A program made the translations under genes and the position numbers. Below are positions 1 through 11,425 of a DNA stretch of 64,000 nucleotides, one piece after another. The notes beneath the pieces were generated by a model, which saw only the letters and a program-made list of their open reading frames with translations, was not told where the DNA came from and ran no database searches. The first letter of the stretch is position 1. The number at the start of each line of letters is the position of its first letter. Location of the stretch: positions 257,246 through 321,245 of the forward strand of contig OZ017770.1 of the NCBI GenBank assembly GCA_963969345.1, read 5' to 3'. The stretch comes from Turbatrix aceti (lineage: Eukaryota; Nematoda; Chromadorea; Rhabditida; Panagrolaimidae).

Positions 1-3000
1 GTTTGGTTGGCGCGTAATCGCGCGCATCTCGTCACCAGACAGTTGACAGAGTAGAACCATTCGATGGCGCCCACAAAAAGTGCAAAGGCGGACATCACCA
101 GGAGCGTCATTGTTGGTCGTAGTCAGCGTTGCGCTGCGATTCAAAATTTGAAAGGAAAGAAAGAAACTAAAAGAAACCGTTTTATTTAACATGAGACTTC
201 TTTCTATTTTCTTTCATGTAACACAGCTAGTTTCTTTCTTGTTCGTCTTGCTTCTTTCTAACGGTGCAATGACATTTGGAAAAGAACATTGTCTTTGTCT
301 CTTTGTAACTTTTGGCGCTCAAAATTTTTTAGTATATGCGCAACAGAGCAACAAGGGGTGCAATACTTTTCGAATCATTTGCCTGCCTTCACTCCAAGGA
401 ATGGCGGTTGTAGTGTCCGCTTATGACGCAGTGGTTACCTCAGTGGCTGATTGATCCCTATGAAGGTTAGCCAATGGTTGGCCAACGATTTTGGATTTGG
501 CACATTGGTTTGACTTTCGAAAGGACGGTCCAGTCAGGTATCCTGCATTTATCCATTTTATCTATAGCCTTCATCTCGATAGGAAAAAAAAGTAAGTTGA
601 TGTTAACTGTTAGCTCAAAGAAATTAACGTCATGTCCAAAAAACCTTTTTGAAAATAATCTAAAATAAACTACAGAGAACAAATTTACGATCACAGCGAT
701 TTGTTACGATAAAAGCAGATGTCGTAAATTTAAAATTATTTTTAATTGACAGTTGACGTATCTGTGACAGTCTTCTTCTTATAAAACTTGGTCGTGACGT
801 GGCTGCAAAAAATGATTAAAAAAAGTTGCAAAACTCATATGAGCCATGTTTACCGTGAAACGACGCCTGGCTCAACGGGTTCCTCGACGACGCGACGTTC
901 CTCTTCTTTGAGGAGTTGACACTCGCGACTTGGGTCCACACTTGTGGACAGATCCCTTTTGTAGCTGATGTTGTGACCGTGAGGATCCGTAAAGTTTCCT
1001 TCTGCATGCATTTTAGCATTAGCCAAAGATCCGGGGATCAGTTCTTCATTCATTTCAGCATGTCGGTTGAAATCTTCTTGGCTTTGGTTATCCACAACAC
1101 TGGATCGCACCGGGGGTAACGGCTTACCGTCGGGGAGGTAGGCTTGTTGCTCACTTGTGTGCTGCAAAAAAATGTTTGTTTTCCCTGCAATAAAGTTTTC
1201 TTACTTTTTTATAGTAGCGGTTGTAATCATTCTGCTGAATAATGCGGCGCTCTTCGGGAGGAGGCGGCGGGGGAGCGGAAATGACTCGTTCTTCAATGGT
1301 TCGATGCTCGGAACGTTTGTTGCGCTGCTCGGTATATGAACTTTGAACGCTTTTTTCGGAAGGAGCCGGCAGGCCAGTGACTGAACGGTTTTCAATCTTG
1401 GATGTTGACGAGGATTCATTGATCACCTGGGCCGGTGACTGTTGAACATGAGGGATCGTTTGCTGGTAAGAATACGTCGTTTTTGGCTCGGATCCAAACG
1501 ACCGAGCTGATTGATTAGTCGTCGACGATTGTAAGTTGTAACTTTGTTGGTCGTATTGATGTGTCTGTTGTCGCGGTGCTTGATAGCTTTGTGGTTGCTG
1601 GTAAGGCTGATGCGTTTGGTGAGTTTGATAGGCTTGGTTCGATTGTTGTGACTGGTGAAACTGTGTACTGTTTTGTCTGCCGTGAATGAATGAGTCTGGC
1701 ACATATCGGTAACTATTATGAGGAACACCGTTTTCATAATTTTGTCCAGACCATGCAAAGTGCGCGGCATTCGATCGGTCTGCCCAGTACGGTGGGTAAG
1801 TCGGAGGGACCTTGGCAGCGGCCGGAAGTTGCACATGAGTATCAAGGCGTTGAGCATTCTGCTCCCAGGCATCACGACTTGCATGCACACTGTTCGTCCA
1901 GTTAGGCTCCTGTTGAGGGATCTAAAACAAAGTCATAAACCTTTACTGTGTTAAGGGCCTATATTTTTTGTCGGCGTACAATTTTTTTTATTAAATAATT
2001 TTTCGATTAATGAAATGCAGATAAATGTTTTCACTATACGTTTGTGCAACTTACCGAAGGTCGATTTTGACTAGGATCGACGACGCGTGATTGCCACGAA
2101 TAATGCTTAAGATTACTCCGATTTGCCCAATCCGGTTTGACCTCTGTTCTGGTAACTCGAAGTGCATCGTCATTCAGTAAGGTGTTAATGTTGACATTCT
2201 TGTAGTCAGTGAAACGATCATTGTTTGATGCATCCGGGGTCTTTGATCGAACGCTTCTCGACGAAACATGCTGATACTGAGAACTATTATGTATTTGATT
2301 CGGCTGTACACTTTGCGGTCTTTTTTTGGCCGACAAGCTGTAACAAATTGGCTCAGATTCCTGTGGAACAGGTTTGACAGCCACATGATCACGTTTGAAA
2401 CCACCGTGTCCAAAAGAAAGTCCAAAAGCGTTTTTCTCCTGTTCGGTAAGCTGGTGCTCATGTTGAATTTTCTGGTTGGACACAGTATCGCCAATCAAGC
2501 GAACTGGATTAACGTTTTCAAAATTGGAACTAGTGTAAGTGTTGATCGGCGCATGTGTATCCGCTTCGTACTTGGAGCGTAGCTTAGGCTTTTGAGGACC
2601 ATATCCATGATAAGCGTAACGGTCGCTATCATCAATGTGGCGATTTTGCGTGTTGTAATCTAATCCGTAGTTATAGCCGGGTCGAACTGGCGTACTTTCT
2701 TTGTGCGTTTCCCGAATGGTGGGGTAAGTGTTACACTGATTGAAAGAAGCATATTGTTGATTGTGGTTAGCATTGTGATCAATGAAGTCCATCCCACCGA
2801 ATTGATATCCGGCGTGGGAGGCAAAGCTCGATGGACTAAATCATGTATTTTTGCTCTATTATGTTTAGCATTTCCCAAAACAAACTTACTAATGATGACG
2901 ATCGACACTGGCACTTCGCCGTTGATGTTGCCATTCTTGAAGGACAGACGGATTTGGTTGCAACTCGGGACCGGAAGTAAATGTCGGCGGAGGACCAGTA

Positions 3001-3899
3001 AGCCCAACCAGATGCCCTCCGTCAGAAATGAAGCTTGAGTAGTTTCGCAAAGGGGTTTGCGACCGTGCACGTTCTGATTTTGCTCTTGCTTCATTAGCCC
3101 ACACAGGTTCTGTAGGCACAGGAACTTTTGGTGCCTCAGCTTGAGCGATTTTTGAAAAAAAGTTCTTTCCAAACTCATCAGTGTTGTCTTGTTCACGAAT
3201 GGCTTTAAGCGTTTCCGATTTGTTGGGATCAAATTTACGATCGCTCCCTCCGAGGGGTGCATTTAGATCTTCGTTCCGAGCAGCCTCGGTGGCTTGCAAA
3301 CGATATTGCTCTTCAGCGGATTCCCTAAAATTTATTACACATTATAACGCTTTCATGTGAACAAATTTTAAACCTAGAGTAAAGCTGCATGGGCGAGTTG
3401 TATTGAAGATGCTGCATTTTGCTGTCAATTATGCTTTCCCAAATATTTTTTTTTGCTTTCAATCTGTCGCTTAGTTGTCGCCGAACAGGAGTACACGTTA
3501 GCTGAGGAGTGACAATGTTGCCGCACTTTGGCAATCGTAACTGGGATTCTGAAATTTATTTCTGAATGCGCTACATGAACAAAAAACAAACCTACCGGAT
3601 AAAGGTAATATAAAAGCTGGCAGAGGACAAGAGTAACTGAACGGCGCCTGCCTACGTGAACTGTGATTACCGCTGACAAGCGCTTTTTCAAAAGCTGCGA
3701 TTAACTTTCGAGGCACAGCTACGCCTTCGAACAAACACAATTGTTGTTTCACAAGCGACTCATCAACGTGTTGGTGTGGGTCGTCTTTTTCAGGTGCGAA
3801 ACGGCTCAGCTTGCAGCTCTGTCGATTGGTACGAACAGCAGTAACAACTTGGGCCGCTGTATGTTGCATGGATATGCACGGCAAAAAGATGTTGGGCAA
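1..3899 (-). CDS. Gln-rich scaffold-like protein with repeated Trp motif (3' end off window)
   Basis: Family not recognised. Seven exons join in phase: 3899-3596, 3548-3374, 3324-2890, 2835-2055, 1921-1205, 1161-854 and 133-1, the last running off the left edge. The protein is hydrophilic and largely disordered, with a Gln/His/Tyr-rich stretch at about 1510-1680 and a proline run near 1265. A motif of the form P-x-W-A-N/D-x-x...H/R-x-x-W recurs: EPVWANEA (about 3100), KPDWANRSNLKHYSW (about 2100-2145), EPNWTNSVHASRDAW (about 1870-1910) and PPYWADRSNAAHFAW (about 1750-1800). The last exon has a short CxxC segment (LCTFCGRHR). No signal peptide or membrane helix is seen, which suggests a cytoskeletal or sarcomeric scaffold (inference only). 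The first ATG at 3899 is uncertain; a coding exon could lie further upstream. The 720-bp last intron is unusually long for this window. Confidence 0.7.
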
Positions 3900-4132
3900 C
3901 CTAAGCTAGCAGCCCTACTACCCCCACGGGCAAAAAACTTCCTGCACTGCTTCGGCTGTGATTACGTTAACTAACTTTTGCATTGATTGTGCATCCAAAT
4001 TTTTTTTATATTTCGGGCGTTACCTCTGTCATTGTTCAATTTACTCACTTTAAAACATCTTGCACGTCCGTTTGCCCCCGTTTTTTAGCAAACATTAGAT
4101 CAATCTTTGACCAATCTTTCATTAATTCACCT

Positions 4133-4479
4133 TTAACGAGATCGGACAACAATAGTGATCATTCGGACAGTTGTAATGACAAAAATAACGGCATAAATGA
4201 TGCAGGCAATGAAGCAGCACTTCGCGGTATCTTCGTAGGCTTCCTCAATGTGCTGCTTATAAACTTTCCAAGAGGCATTGTGGTGATCGTTTTCAGGCAA
4301 ATCTTCCAGCAGCACAACAGAGTGATTGTTAAACATCACTCCCAAAATTCCCTAAAAGTTTATTTTTTATATGCCATCAAAAGTAAAAACGAATTAGCAC
4401 TTACGAGAAACACGACGCCCCAGATGGAAATCGCCATCATGAAGCCGATACATTTGCATCCGCAAAGGCATCTGCACAT
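4133..4479 (-). CDS. RNASEK: Ribonuclease kappa (RNase K), V-ATPase-associated membrane protein
   Basis: Two exons (4479-4405 and 4351-4133) join in phase to a 97-residue protein. It starts with a Cys-rich segment (MCRCLCGCKC) followed by a first hydrophobic helix containing SIWGVVFLGILGVMF. Then comes the family's typical H-S-V-V-L-L-E-D-L-P stretch. A second helix (CCFIACIIYAVIFVITTV) ends in a short basic tail. Length, two-helix layout and the NNHSVVLLEDLP signature match the RNase kappa family, small membrane proteins first described as endoribonucleases and later found with the V-ATPase and needed for endocytosis. The gene lies between two other minus-strand genes, 267 bp downstream of the Tyr-rich gene and about 230 bp upstream of the Gln-rich gene. 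That would fit co-transcription, but no spliced-leader acceptor is seen just upstream of its ATG. Confidence 0.9.
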
Positions 4480-4746
4480 TGTATAATTATTGAGCGATGC
4501 AGAAAATCAAAATGAGAACATTGTGAGTTGTCTTGTATACACTTGAAGATGAGTTATCGATCATTGGTCTTACGTTCTTCGTTATTGATAACCTTATCAG
4601 CGAACATGATTTGATTGCTGATATAGCATGCATTCTTTATTACTCCAAGCAAATTTTTTTCCACAAATTATAAGCTGTGCATAAAAAAAAGTAAAGCGAT
4701 CGTTATGTTAAATTCGAGAGAATGGGCACTGTGATTATCGTCGTTA

Positions 4747-5592
4747 TTATGCGAAGATGTAACGGCCGGTAAGCTGATGAAGTCGACGCAACGCTTGACC
4801 CTCAAGGTATGAGTGCGGCGGTCCTCCAGCATGGGGCATATTGACTTGCGATCCCATCATAAAGTGACGATTAAAACTGTAATCCTGCGGCTTGCGCCAT
4901 TCGTATGCAGTGTGCACATATTGTTGGGCAAAGTCATCGGCTCTCAAGCGTGCCGACACGTACTTGTCTAGGTAACGTTGAGAGCCACGTATGTACGACG
5001 GCTGTCGCCTCTGAAAAATAGTTTTTTTAAACACACCAGGTTGGATGCGTTCCTACCTGCTCAAAGAAAATGCGATTGGTCTGAAAGGTGTAATACGGCA
5101 CGTAAGAGCTATAAAGCAATGGCTTGTATTCGTATCTCTTGTAAGGCCGTTCAATTTCTCGATGAGTGTCCTAAAATTATATTGCTTATTCGATGACAAA
5201 AAAAACAGTTTTGATGACAAAAAACAAACCAAGTATCGAGATGTGCTGTAGGCCTTGTTGTACCAGTCATAAACCAAGGGTTTGTAAACCGGAGTTGTGT
5301 GAACAATTCTCGGAGCCGAACGATAGTGTTGCGGTAGTGACAGTGATGGAGCCAGCGAACTTACAGATGGACTTCGCTTAATAGGGTAATCGTGCACAGC
5401 TTCTTTGACATAAGTGAGGTTAGTGTAAGATGCGGATCGTCCTAGGCGCTTGGGTTTGCTCCAAATGCTGTCAATAACGGAATTGTAGGTGTCTTGAGCC
5501 TTGGCAAGCTCGGTGTATTTTCCATTGGGGTAATCGACCCACCACCGCGTCGTCAAGTCGACATCATCGCTTACTTCTGTTGGCCGTACCAT
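4747..5592 (-). CDS. Tyr/Arg-rich conserved-looking protein of unknown function
   Basis: Three exons (5592-5230, 5170-5057, 5010-4747) join in phase to 246 residues. The protein is basic and rich in Tyr, Arg and Pro, with no signal peptide or membrane helix. It begins MVRPTEVSDDVDLTTRWW. A Ser-rich middle (RSPSVSSLAPSLSLPQ) precedes a dense Tyr segment (YKRYEYKPLLYSSYVPYY) and a C-terminus ending GRYIFA. An acceptor-like TTTTCAG ends directly before the ATG, so it could be a trans-splice site or follow a 5' UTR intron. I do not recognise the family. The strong phase conservation and the GC-rich coding sequence against AT-rich introns argue that it is real. It is the first of three head-to-tail minus-strand genes. 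Confidence 0.75.
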
Positions 5593-6934
5593 CTGAAAAT
5601 ATAAATTAATCAAAATGGTGCAACAAAAAAGGAAGTACGACTATTAGCGTTTGAGTCGAATTGTGTAGTTGCAAGCAAGGCCACTTGCTTAGCTGTTGGC
5701 GTCGTTGTTTCTACCGGCCGTAAGCCATCCAATCTTTTTCTCGAGGCTCACTAAACGCAAGAGTATTCAAATAATCTTTTACTTGTTGTTTAAAAGCTGC
5801 AGTTGTTTAGCCATCGCCCACACAGCTGCTGCTACTTTTCAGTGAAGAAAATTTTCATGAAAACGTTTTTTTAACGAAGAAAAAACTTTCAATGTTTGCA
5901 AATCAACCACCGCATGTCATACTTGTAAGTCATTGATAAATTGGAATGCCTAGCACATATTTATGTCGTTCATTTTTTTGGCATGTAAACTTTACAGCAG
6001 ATTCAAAAGTTTCATTTTATCGGTTTTTCTAACATCAATGTTTTTAAATTTTGCGTTTGCAGTAAAAAATGAATATTTATTGAAAAAAATTGAAACTTTG
6101 TTAATACACTTTTTATTGCAAATTATTTTTTTGTACATCAGAGGTGCTGCCCCCGGAAAATATGAATACAAACACAACTGCTCGCCTTTTTATAACTAAT
6201 CTTGGGTAAGCGATGTGCACCATGGATGCTTGCTTGAACAAATGCTGTCGAACAAACAATTATATCGTTTGTGGCTTTTTAGAAGAGATTTTCACAGTCT
6301 ATAAACAGGTGGTAGCATTTTCATACCCCGCTGCTAAGTTGTTTCGCAAAATAAAGAAATAAGCCAATATAAACCACTCTGATCAAATACTCTTTTTCTG
6401 CAACCACATTTAACTGTGAGCATTTGACGGCGCCCTCTGTGCAATCCCGATTAGGGTTCACCTCCCTTTACATTACGGGGATGGAGGGATCAACGGGAGG
6501 ATATCTTTACAGGGAATTTCACGGGGGCAAATTTTTGTATAAGGGAACTACGGGTTTTTTTCAAAGTTCAAATTGAATGAAGGGGGCAATTTCAGAGGTT
6601 TTTTTGCAGTGTAACTTGGCCATTCACATCAAATGCTTTGTTTCATTGCTATTTTTCACTATTTAGTCGTGTTTTTCCTTCAATTTGAGACCACTTGCGG
6701 GAGGGGGGGAATACGGGAAACTTCCCACCGGGAATTCCCGGGGGCCCCCGCGGTGAATGGGGGGGGGGGGGGACCAGCAAAGTCATTTTTAAAAAAAAAG
6801 TAAAAAGTTGTATATCAATTTATTTATTCGATACAACTGATAACAATTTTTGTCTGCGTTTTATCACCAAATAATTATACACATAACAAAGACAATTGGG
6901 CGGCGAAAAGTTTATGAGAATCACTGTAAAAAAA
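5593..6934. other. Intergenic, with a GC-rich block
   Basis: No gene is seen. 5640-6440 is AT-rich with no supported exon. 6450-6780 is compositionally different: G-rich lines such as GGGGATGGAGGGATCAACGGGAGG, a block TTCCCACCGGGAATTCCCGG followed by GGGCCCCCG at about 6721-6750, and a run of 14 G at 6759-6772. It resembles in style, but not clearly in sequence, the CCCCGGGGAAT-rich element at 11426-11814 and may be a decayed relative. I found no convincing terminal repeats or target duplication here. Confidence 0.5.
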
Positions 6935-8870
6935 TTAAACCGATCCAGCTGCTTTAATTCTCTGGAACGCCTCAAAGACTTTTTCACGCAATTTGGCCTC
7001 GCCAAGCACAAAGTCTGTCGCCAATCGCGCGTATCCATTGTGAATAGTCAATTCAGGATTTATGAAGGTAATAGAATCCTAAAATGTTTGTGGCTGTATA
7101 CATACATGGAATGCAATAAATTTAATTACCTGTAGCGGATACGGAAGTCCGCGTTTCAGTCCAGCACTGAGCTGAGGGCCCAGAAAGGTCTTGGCAAGGG
7201 GTGCAAGCTGTGCTATTGAATCAGGGTCAATTTCATCAATACCACTCCGGTGAAGTCGAACATTGAGCTTTCGTAGTTTAAGATCTCCTGCAAATTTCCC
7301 ATCATCTGCTGCAAGACGGATATCAGCAATTCCATCAGCAGAAGAAACAAGAATTTGCTTTTCTCGTCTTGTTTTTTTATCGTAAACGTATGTCAGAATA
7401 CGCGCTAAAAAAAAGTGGATTATATGAACTATTTTTTCACGTATGACTAACTTTTGACATCCATCGTGCTCAAGTGATCGTAGAACTTTACTTCGGGAAG
7501 AACAGAAGGCAGAAGAATAAATTTAGTTGTCGTGTTTGGATAAGCATCTGCTAATGACGGAATCAATTTGCCGACACAAATACCTGACACGAGATCTTCA
7601 TTGTCTTCAGATGCAAAGGATTCCGAATCACATGTTGTCTTTATGAAGCCTTTGAAATTTTCAGGCAGCGCTTGTTCTTCCAAAATCATATTTAGTTTGT
7701 CATTTTCGTAAGCATGATAAAGAAGTGAATTAAGTGTGTACTCGGAGCCGTAGAAATAAAGCATACGTTCAGAATCCGGCTCAATAGGCATGACGCGGGG
7801 GTAAAAGGGTGTTTCGCTATAACTGTCATCATATGTGATTTCTCCTCTCATCTGTGTTTCAAAAAAGTCTGGTGTAACAACGGGATCCGCGATGTTACGA
7901 TTATCAACAACCAAACCGGCTGTAAAACGACGAATAAAGCTAAAACAGGACATGAATTGCAATAAAAACAACGCATATCACAAACCGATCAATCACTTCA
8001 TTGCCAGCGCTAAATCCGTGAAAGTGATCCGACATTGGAGCACGGACCAAACGCTTAAACATTTCAGGCGAGTTTTTCTCAATGATGTCCTGGAGTCCTT
8101 TGCAGAACAATGATGGGATGCGGTCTTTGATAAGTTGATTAATTTGCAGCTAAAAGAACATTATCAAAAAGATTTTTTTTCTTAATGAAATTACCTCAAA
8201 TGTCTTGATAATAGGGCCGAGTGGACCTTCAGGGTGTAAAGTGAAACGGCTTTGTTCAACAACGGTAGAACAATTAACAACCTGTACAGACATAAGTCCA
8301 TCAGGCAGTGCACGAAAGCTGGTTACAATTGACACACTCATACCACTCAAATCGCCATTCAACAAGCCAGAAACTTGAAAGACACCGCTCTGTCCGAGGA
8401 ATCGACCATACAAACTTGAAAGAGAAAATAATTATTTTTTTCAACATAATACTTAATTTTTATACCTGATGGCAGCATGTTCAATTCCTAAAACAAGATA
8501 TGTCGGTGCAAGGAATTGAATGTAGGCTCGTTTAGGTGGTGCGTAAGCTGTCGTGCTAATATCGTTTAGGTATATCACTCCTTGTAAAGGAGGTTGATTA
8601 AAATCGTGTCGCAGATTGAATCCGTTTAATGATGCCAGTTGTTCGTTAAGCAATTTCACACCAACATCTTTGATATGTTCCGCACCCTTTCGCGTTAAGC
8701 GCAGTTTTACACCAGGAAAACCTAAACACGGAAACATAAGTATGCGTCAACTAACAATAAGAAAGAAGCGTTTTACCATACTGCTGATTCCAGTTTGCAT
8801 TTGGAACCACAAGAATCTTGGCGTCCAGTATAACGCAGCATAATGAAATGATTAGAGTAACCGCCAACAT
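6935..8870 (-). CDS. Secreted BPI/LBP/CETP-family lipid-binding protein
   Basis: Seven exons (8870-8777, 8721-8466, 8414-8195, 8149-7986, 7939-7452, 7404-7130, 7078-6935) join in phase to 546 residues. A cleavable signal peptide is clear (MLAVTLIISLCCVILDA). The body starts GFPGVKLRLTRKGAEHIKDV, the usual N-terminal signature of the BPI/LBP/PLTP fold (P-G-x-x-x-R-x-T-x-x-G). Two cysteines in NCSTVV and SLFCKGL sit where the family's single conserved disulfide is expected, and the second half has the usual C-terminal barrel pattern ending near DSITFINPELTIHNGY. The length is normal for the family (about 450-550). Members bind lipopolysaccharide or other lipids outside the cell; which ligand applies here cannot be told. 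Orthology to a specific vertebrate member is not claimed. Confidence 0.9.
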
Positions 8871-10116
8871 AGGAATAAAAATCCAAATCTTAGAAATATC
8901 TAAAGCAACTCCAGATAAGTAAAATGTGTACTTCAGACAAAAATAATTTTGTTAGAATGCTTGACAATCCTTGCCAAAGTTGTACAACCTTCCCTCCATA
9001 AATTGGAAGCAAAACTGGCTTGCCGCAGTGAACGCCTTCTTCTAGGGATGGTCATTTTTCTATGCTCTATGCGCATCCTATTGAGGAAATTGAAATCGCG
9101 TTGATGGCAATTGAAAACTTGACAGCGCGACATGTTTTGTTGCATGAATCAAGGATATATCATCTTTTAATCAAGCAATACGATTAATTGATGTTTCATT
9201 TTTTTAACGTTTAATAATGAGCAATAATTGACGCAAATTTTAACAGGTCAACTTTATGCTGTGATTTTTTTCCACTTGAAAATCCGACTAGCATCCGAAG
9301 GCAAAGCGACCACGCACTCGATCGACTAACGACTTTGCGACTTTCCTCAAATTTCATGCAAGGACTAACTTCTGCCAGGTAGCTTAAATTAAAATTGACG
9401 AGCCCCTATTCGTACAAAATTGTACAAAAAATGCTGTGACATTTCTGTAAATATGTTGTGCTGTACGAACGACAAAGAGTAAATGTTTTGTATTATTTTT
9501 TTTGTATTTCAATTTCAATTTTCAATTTATTTCTCTTTCTCGTGCACAGCCAATTCACAAAAAAACTCGGGAATGGAGATATTGCATTTGCCGATCTCCT
9601 GTATATGATCTCTCGGCCAGGAAAACAATTGCCCAAGGTAGACAAATTTGTTCACCCTTTCGAGTGGGTGATCATGCAATAGGATCGTGGCATTTTCGCT
9701 GTCGTTGCTCATCCACTTTGTTTTTTCTGTGTTGATTTCCAGGCCAACGATAAGAGCTTCGTCAGCCAGGTCTCTCAACATTGATAGTGGATGCGTTGGT
9801 TGCCAGTAGCACAATATCGTCAGCATAAGCCAGGTAGCTTAGAAGGGAGTCACCAATCGGAATACCACGGTTTGCCCAGTCGATGCGATCCAATACTATT
9901 TTTTGTATTACTGAACATAAACATCCGAAAAGTGTTACATATTAACAATTTTCCAATCTATATATTGTAACATCAAAAATTATCATTCAATTTATGATTC
10001 ATGATTTTGCTAAATATGTTCATCCCATGATTTTTGTTTTATACCTTGTTTTTTACTGTGAATATACAACTATTCTTGTTAAAAATTTATTTAAAAGAAT
10101 ACTCATTTAAGAGGGA
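8871..10116. other. Intergenic region with a retroelement relic
   Basis: Apart from the reverse transcriptase fragment annotated at 9527-9905, nothing protein-coding is supported. 8871-9500 includes the short 5' flank of the BPI-family gene and AT-rich sequence. 9906-10116 is AT-rich up to the left end of the inverted-repeat element. Confidence 0.5.
9527..9905 (-). pseudogene. Broken reverse transcriptase fragment of an RTE-type non-LTR retrotransposon
   Basis: Read on the minus strand, one frame gives LDRIDWANRGIPIGD and then LAYADDIVLLA, with the reverse transcriptase catalytic YADD box at 9827-9816. About 35 bp later the frame shifts and continues as MLRDLADEALIVGLEINTEK, then VNKFVYLGQLFSWPRDHIQE. 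The order ID-W, YADD, LxxEALxVGLxINxEKTK and VYLGQ is that of RTE/BovB-clade elements. Only about 125 residues of the palm region remain, with at least one frameshift and no endonuclease domain, so this is a dead fragment. It may belong to the same family as the 3'-truncated copy at 21743-21961. Confidence 0.8.
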
Positions 10117-10603
10117 AGGGAGTCTGCGAGCAAATTTACCAATTAGGTTGATCGGAACGGACCGTCCGACACAGAGATTTTCAACTGTCAAATGTTTGTG
10201 CCAAAGTTGTTGGCATCCAGGGGGAGGTTCAACTTTTCGGAATATCACATTTTTCCGATGTCGGATTCTGGAAATAGGGCTTCTGCAATTTTCGTCACCG
10301 AATTTTCAAATTTCTTCAAAAATTCTGATTTTTGGCTACACGGTTTCTTGCCATGCAAAATCAGATTTCCCAAAAAAACAGCTGTGTTTTGAAATTTTTG
10401 ATTTTAAGTGTTTGCGGTCACTTTTTTGGCCGCAGCATCCGTATTTCTGCCAGTAGGAAGGTAATGATCCCACTATGTTAAAGCCCATTCTTTTCCCTAT
10501 CGATGGGGTTAACTCAAAAAAATATTGAAGGCTGCCAAAATAGTGAACGGTGGCCGTTTTTAGCTTCAACTCGATGAAAAAAGAGGGGAAAACGCATGCA
10601 AAA

Positions 10604-11207
10604 CAGGGTTTTCTAATTTGTCTTTTTGTACCGCTCGCTCCGCTCCCGCTCTTTTATTTTTTAAATTTCCTCGTTCGCTCCGCTCCCGCTCCTTATATTT
10701 TTCCTTTTCCACCGCTCGCTCCGCTCCCGCTCCATTAATTTTAATTTTTTTGCGCTCGCTCTGATCGCGCTCTTTATTTTTTTCTCATTCTGTCGCTCGC
10801 TCCGCTCCCGCTCATGAGCAGAACGGGAGCGGAACAAAAATCGGTAGCGTTCAAGATAAAATTTAAAAATTTTTTTAGCCAAATGGAGGGAAAAAGTTCC
10901 AATTCAAATGTTTTTCAGGTGTTTAGACAAATTTTAGTGACAAATGTACTCGAAAGTGAACGGAAATGATAAAAAATCACACAAATTGCCACAAATTGTT
11001 TTTTTGAACTCAAGTTGCTTTCGCCTCTCGCTCCTTCAAGATTTGCGCGCTCGCTCCGCTCCCGCTCCTTCGATTTAAAATTTTTTGCGCTCGCTCCGCT
11101 CCCGCTCTTTGTTTTTTCTCTTTTACCGCTCACTTGAGCGGAGAGCGGGAGCGGAGCGAAGAGCGGAGCGAAGAGCGGAGCGATTTCAGGAGCGGTCGAA
11201 AACCCTG
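10604..11207. mobile_element. hAT-like MITE, 604 bp, TIR CAGGGTTTTC, 8-bp TSD ATGCAAAA
   Basis: The element starts CAGGGTTTTC at 10604 and ends with the exact complement GAAAACCCTG at 11207. It is flanked on both sides by ATGCAAAA (10596-10603 and 11208-11215). An 8-bp target duplication and a CAGGG-type terminus are hallmarks of hAT transposons. No transposase is encoded, so it is non-autonomous. The interior is dominated by direct and inverted copies of a roughly 20-bp word around GCTCGCTCCGCTCCCGCTC at 10630-10840 and 11040-11190, alternating with A/T-rich spacers. It sits inside the foldback element. Confidence 0.9.
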
Positions 11208-11425
11208 ATGCAAAACATCCCTGTTCACTGCTGTTCATGTGTGCAACGTATACGATCGCACGTCGTGCTGCAGTGCACGCCCGTCATCGGCTTCATTCTT
11301 GCGTTTTCCCCTCTTTTTTCATCGAGTTGAAGCTAAAAACGGCCACCGTTCACTATTTTGGCACCTTCAATAATTTTTTGAATAAACCGCATCGATAGAG
11401 AAAAGAATGGGCTTTAACATAGTGG

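Noticed and set aside
1..133. Alternative minus-strand frame starting MTLLVMSAFALFVGAIEW, looking like a membrane protein start
   Set aside because: The frame that joins in phase to the upstream exons (with the CxxC segment) is better supported. The hydrophobic frame has no upstream support.
1423..1890. 155-codon minus-strand frame overlapping the Gln-rich exon
   Set aside because: It is a shadow of the CAA/CAG-rich coding exon in another frame.
10661..11330. Several Arg/Glu/Ser-rich open frames
   Set aside because: They come from simple GAGCG/CGCTC repeats of the 604-bp element on both strands.
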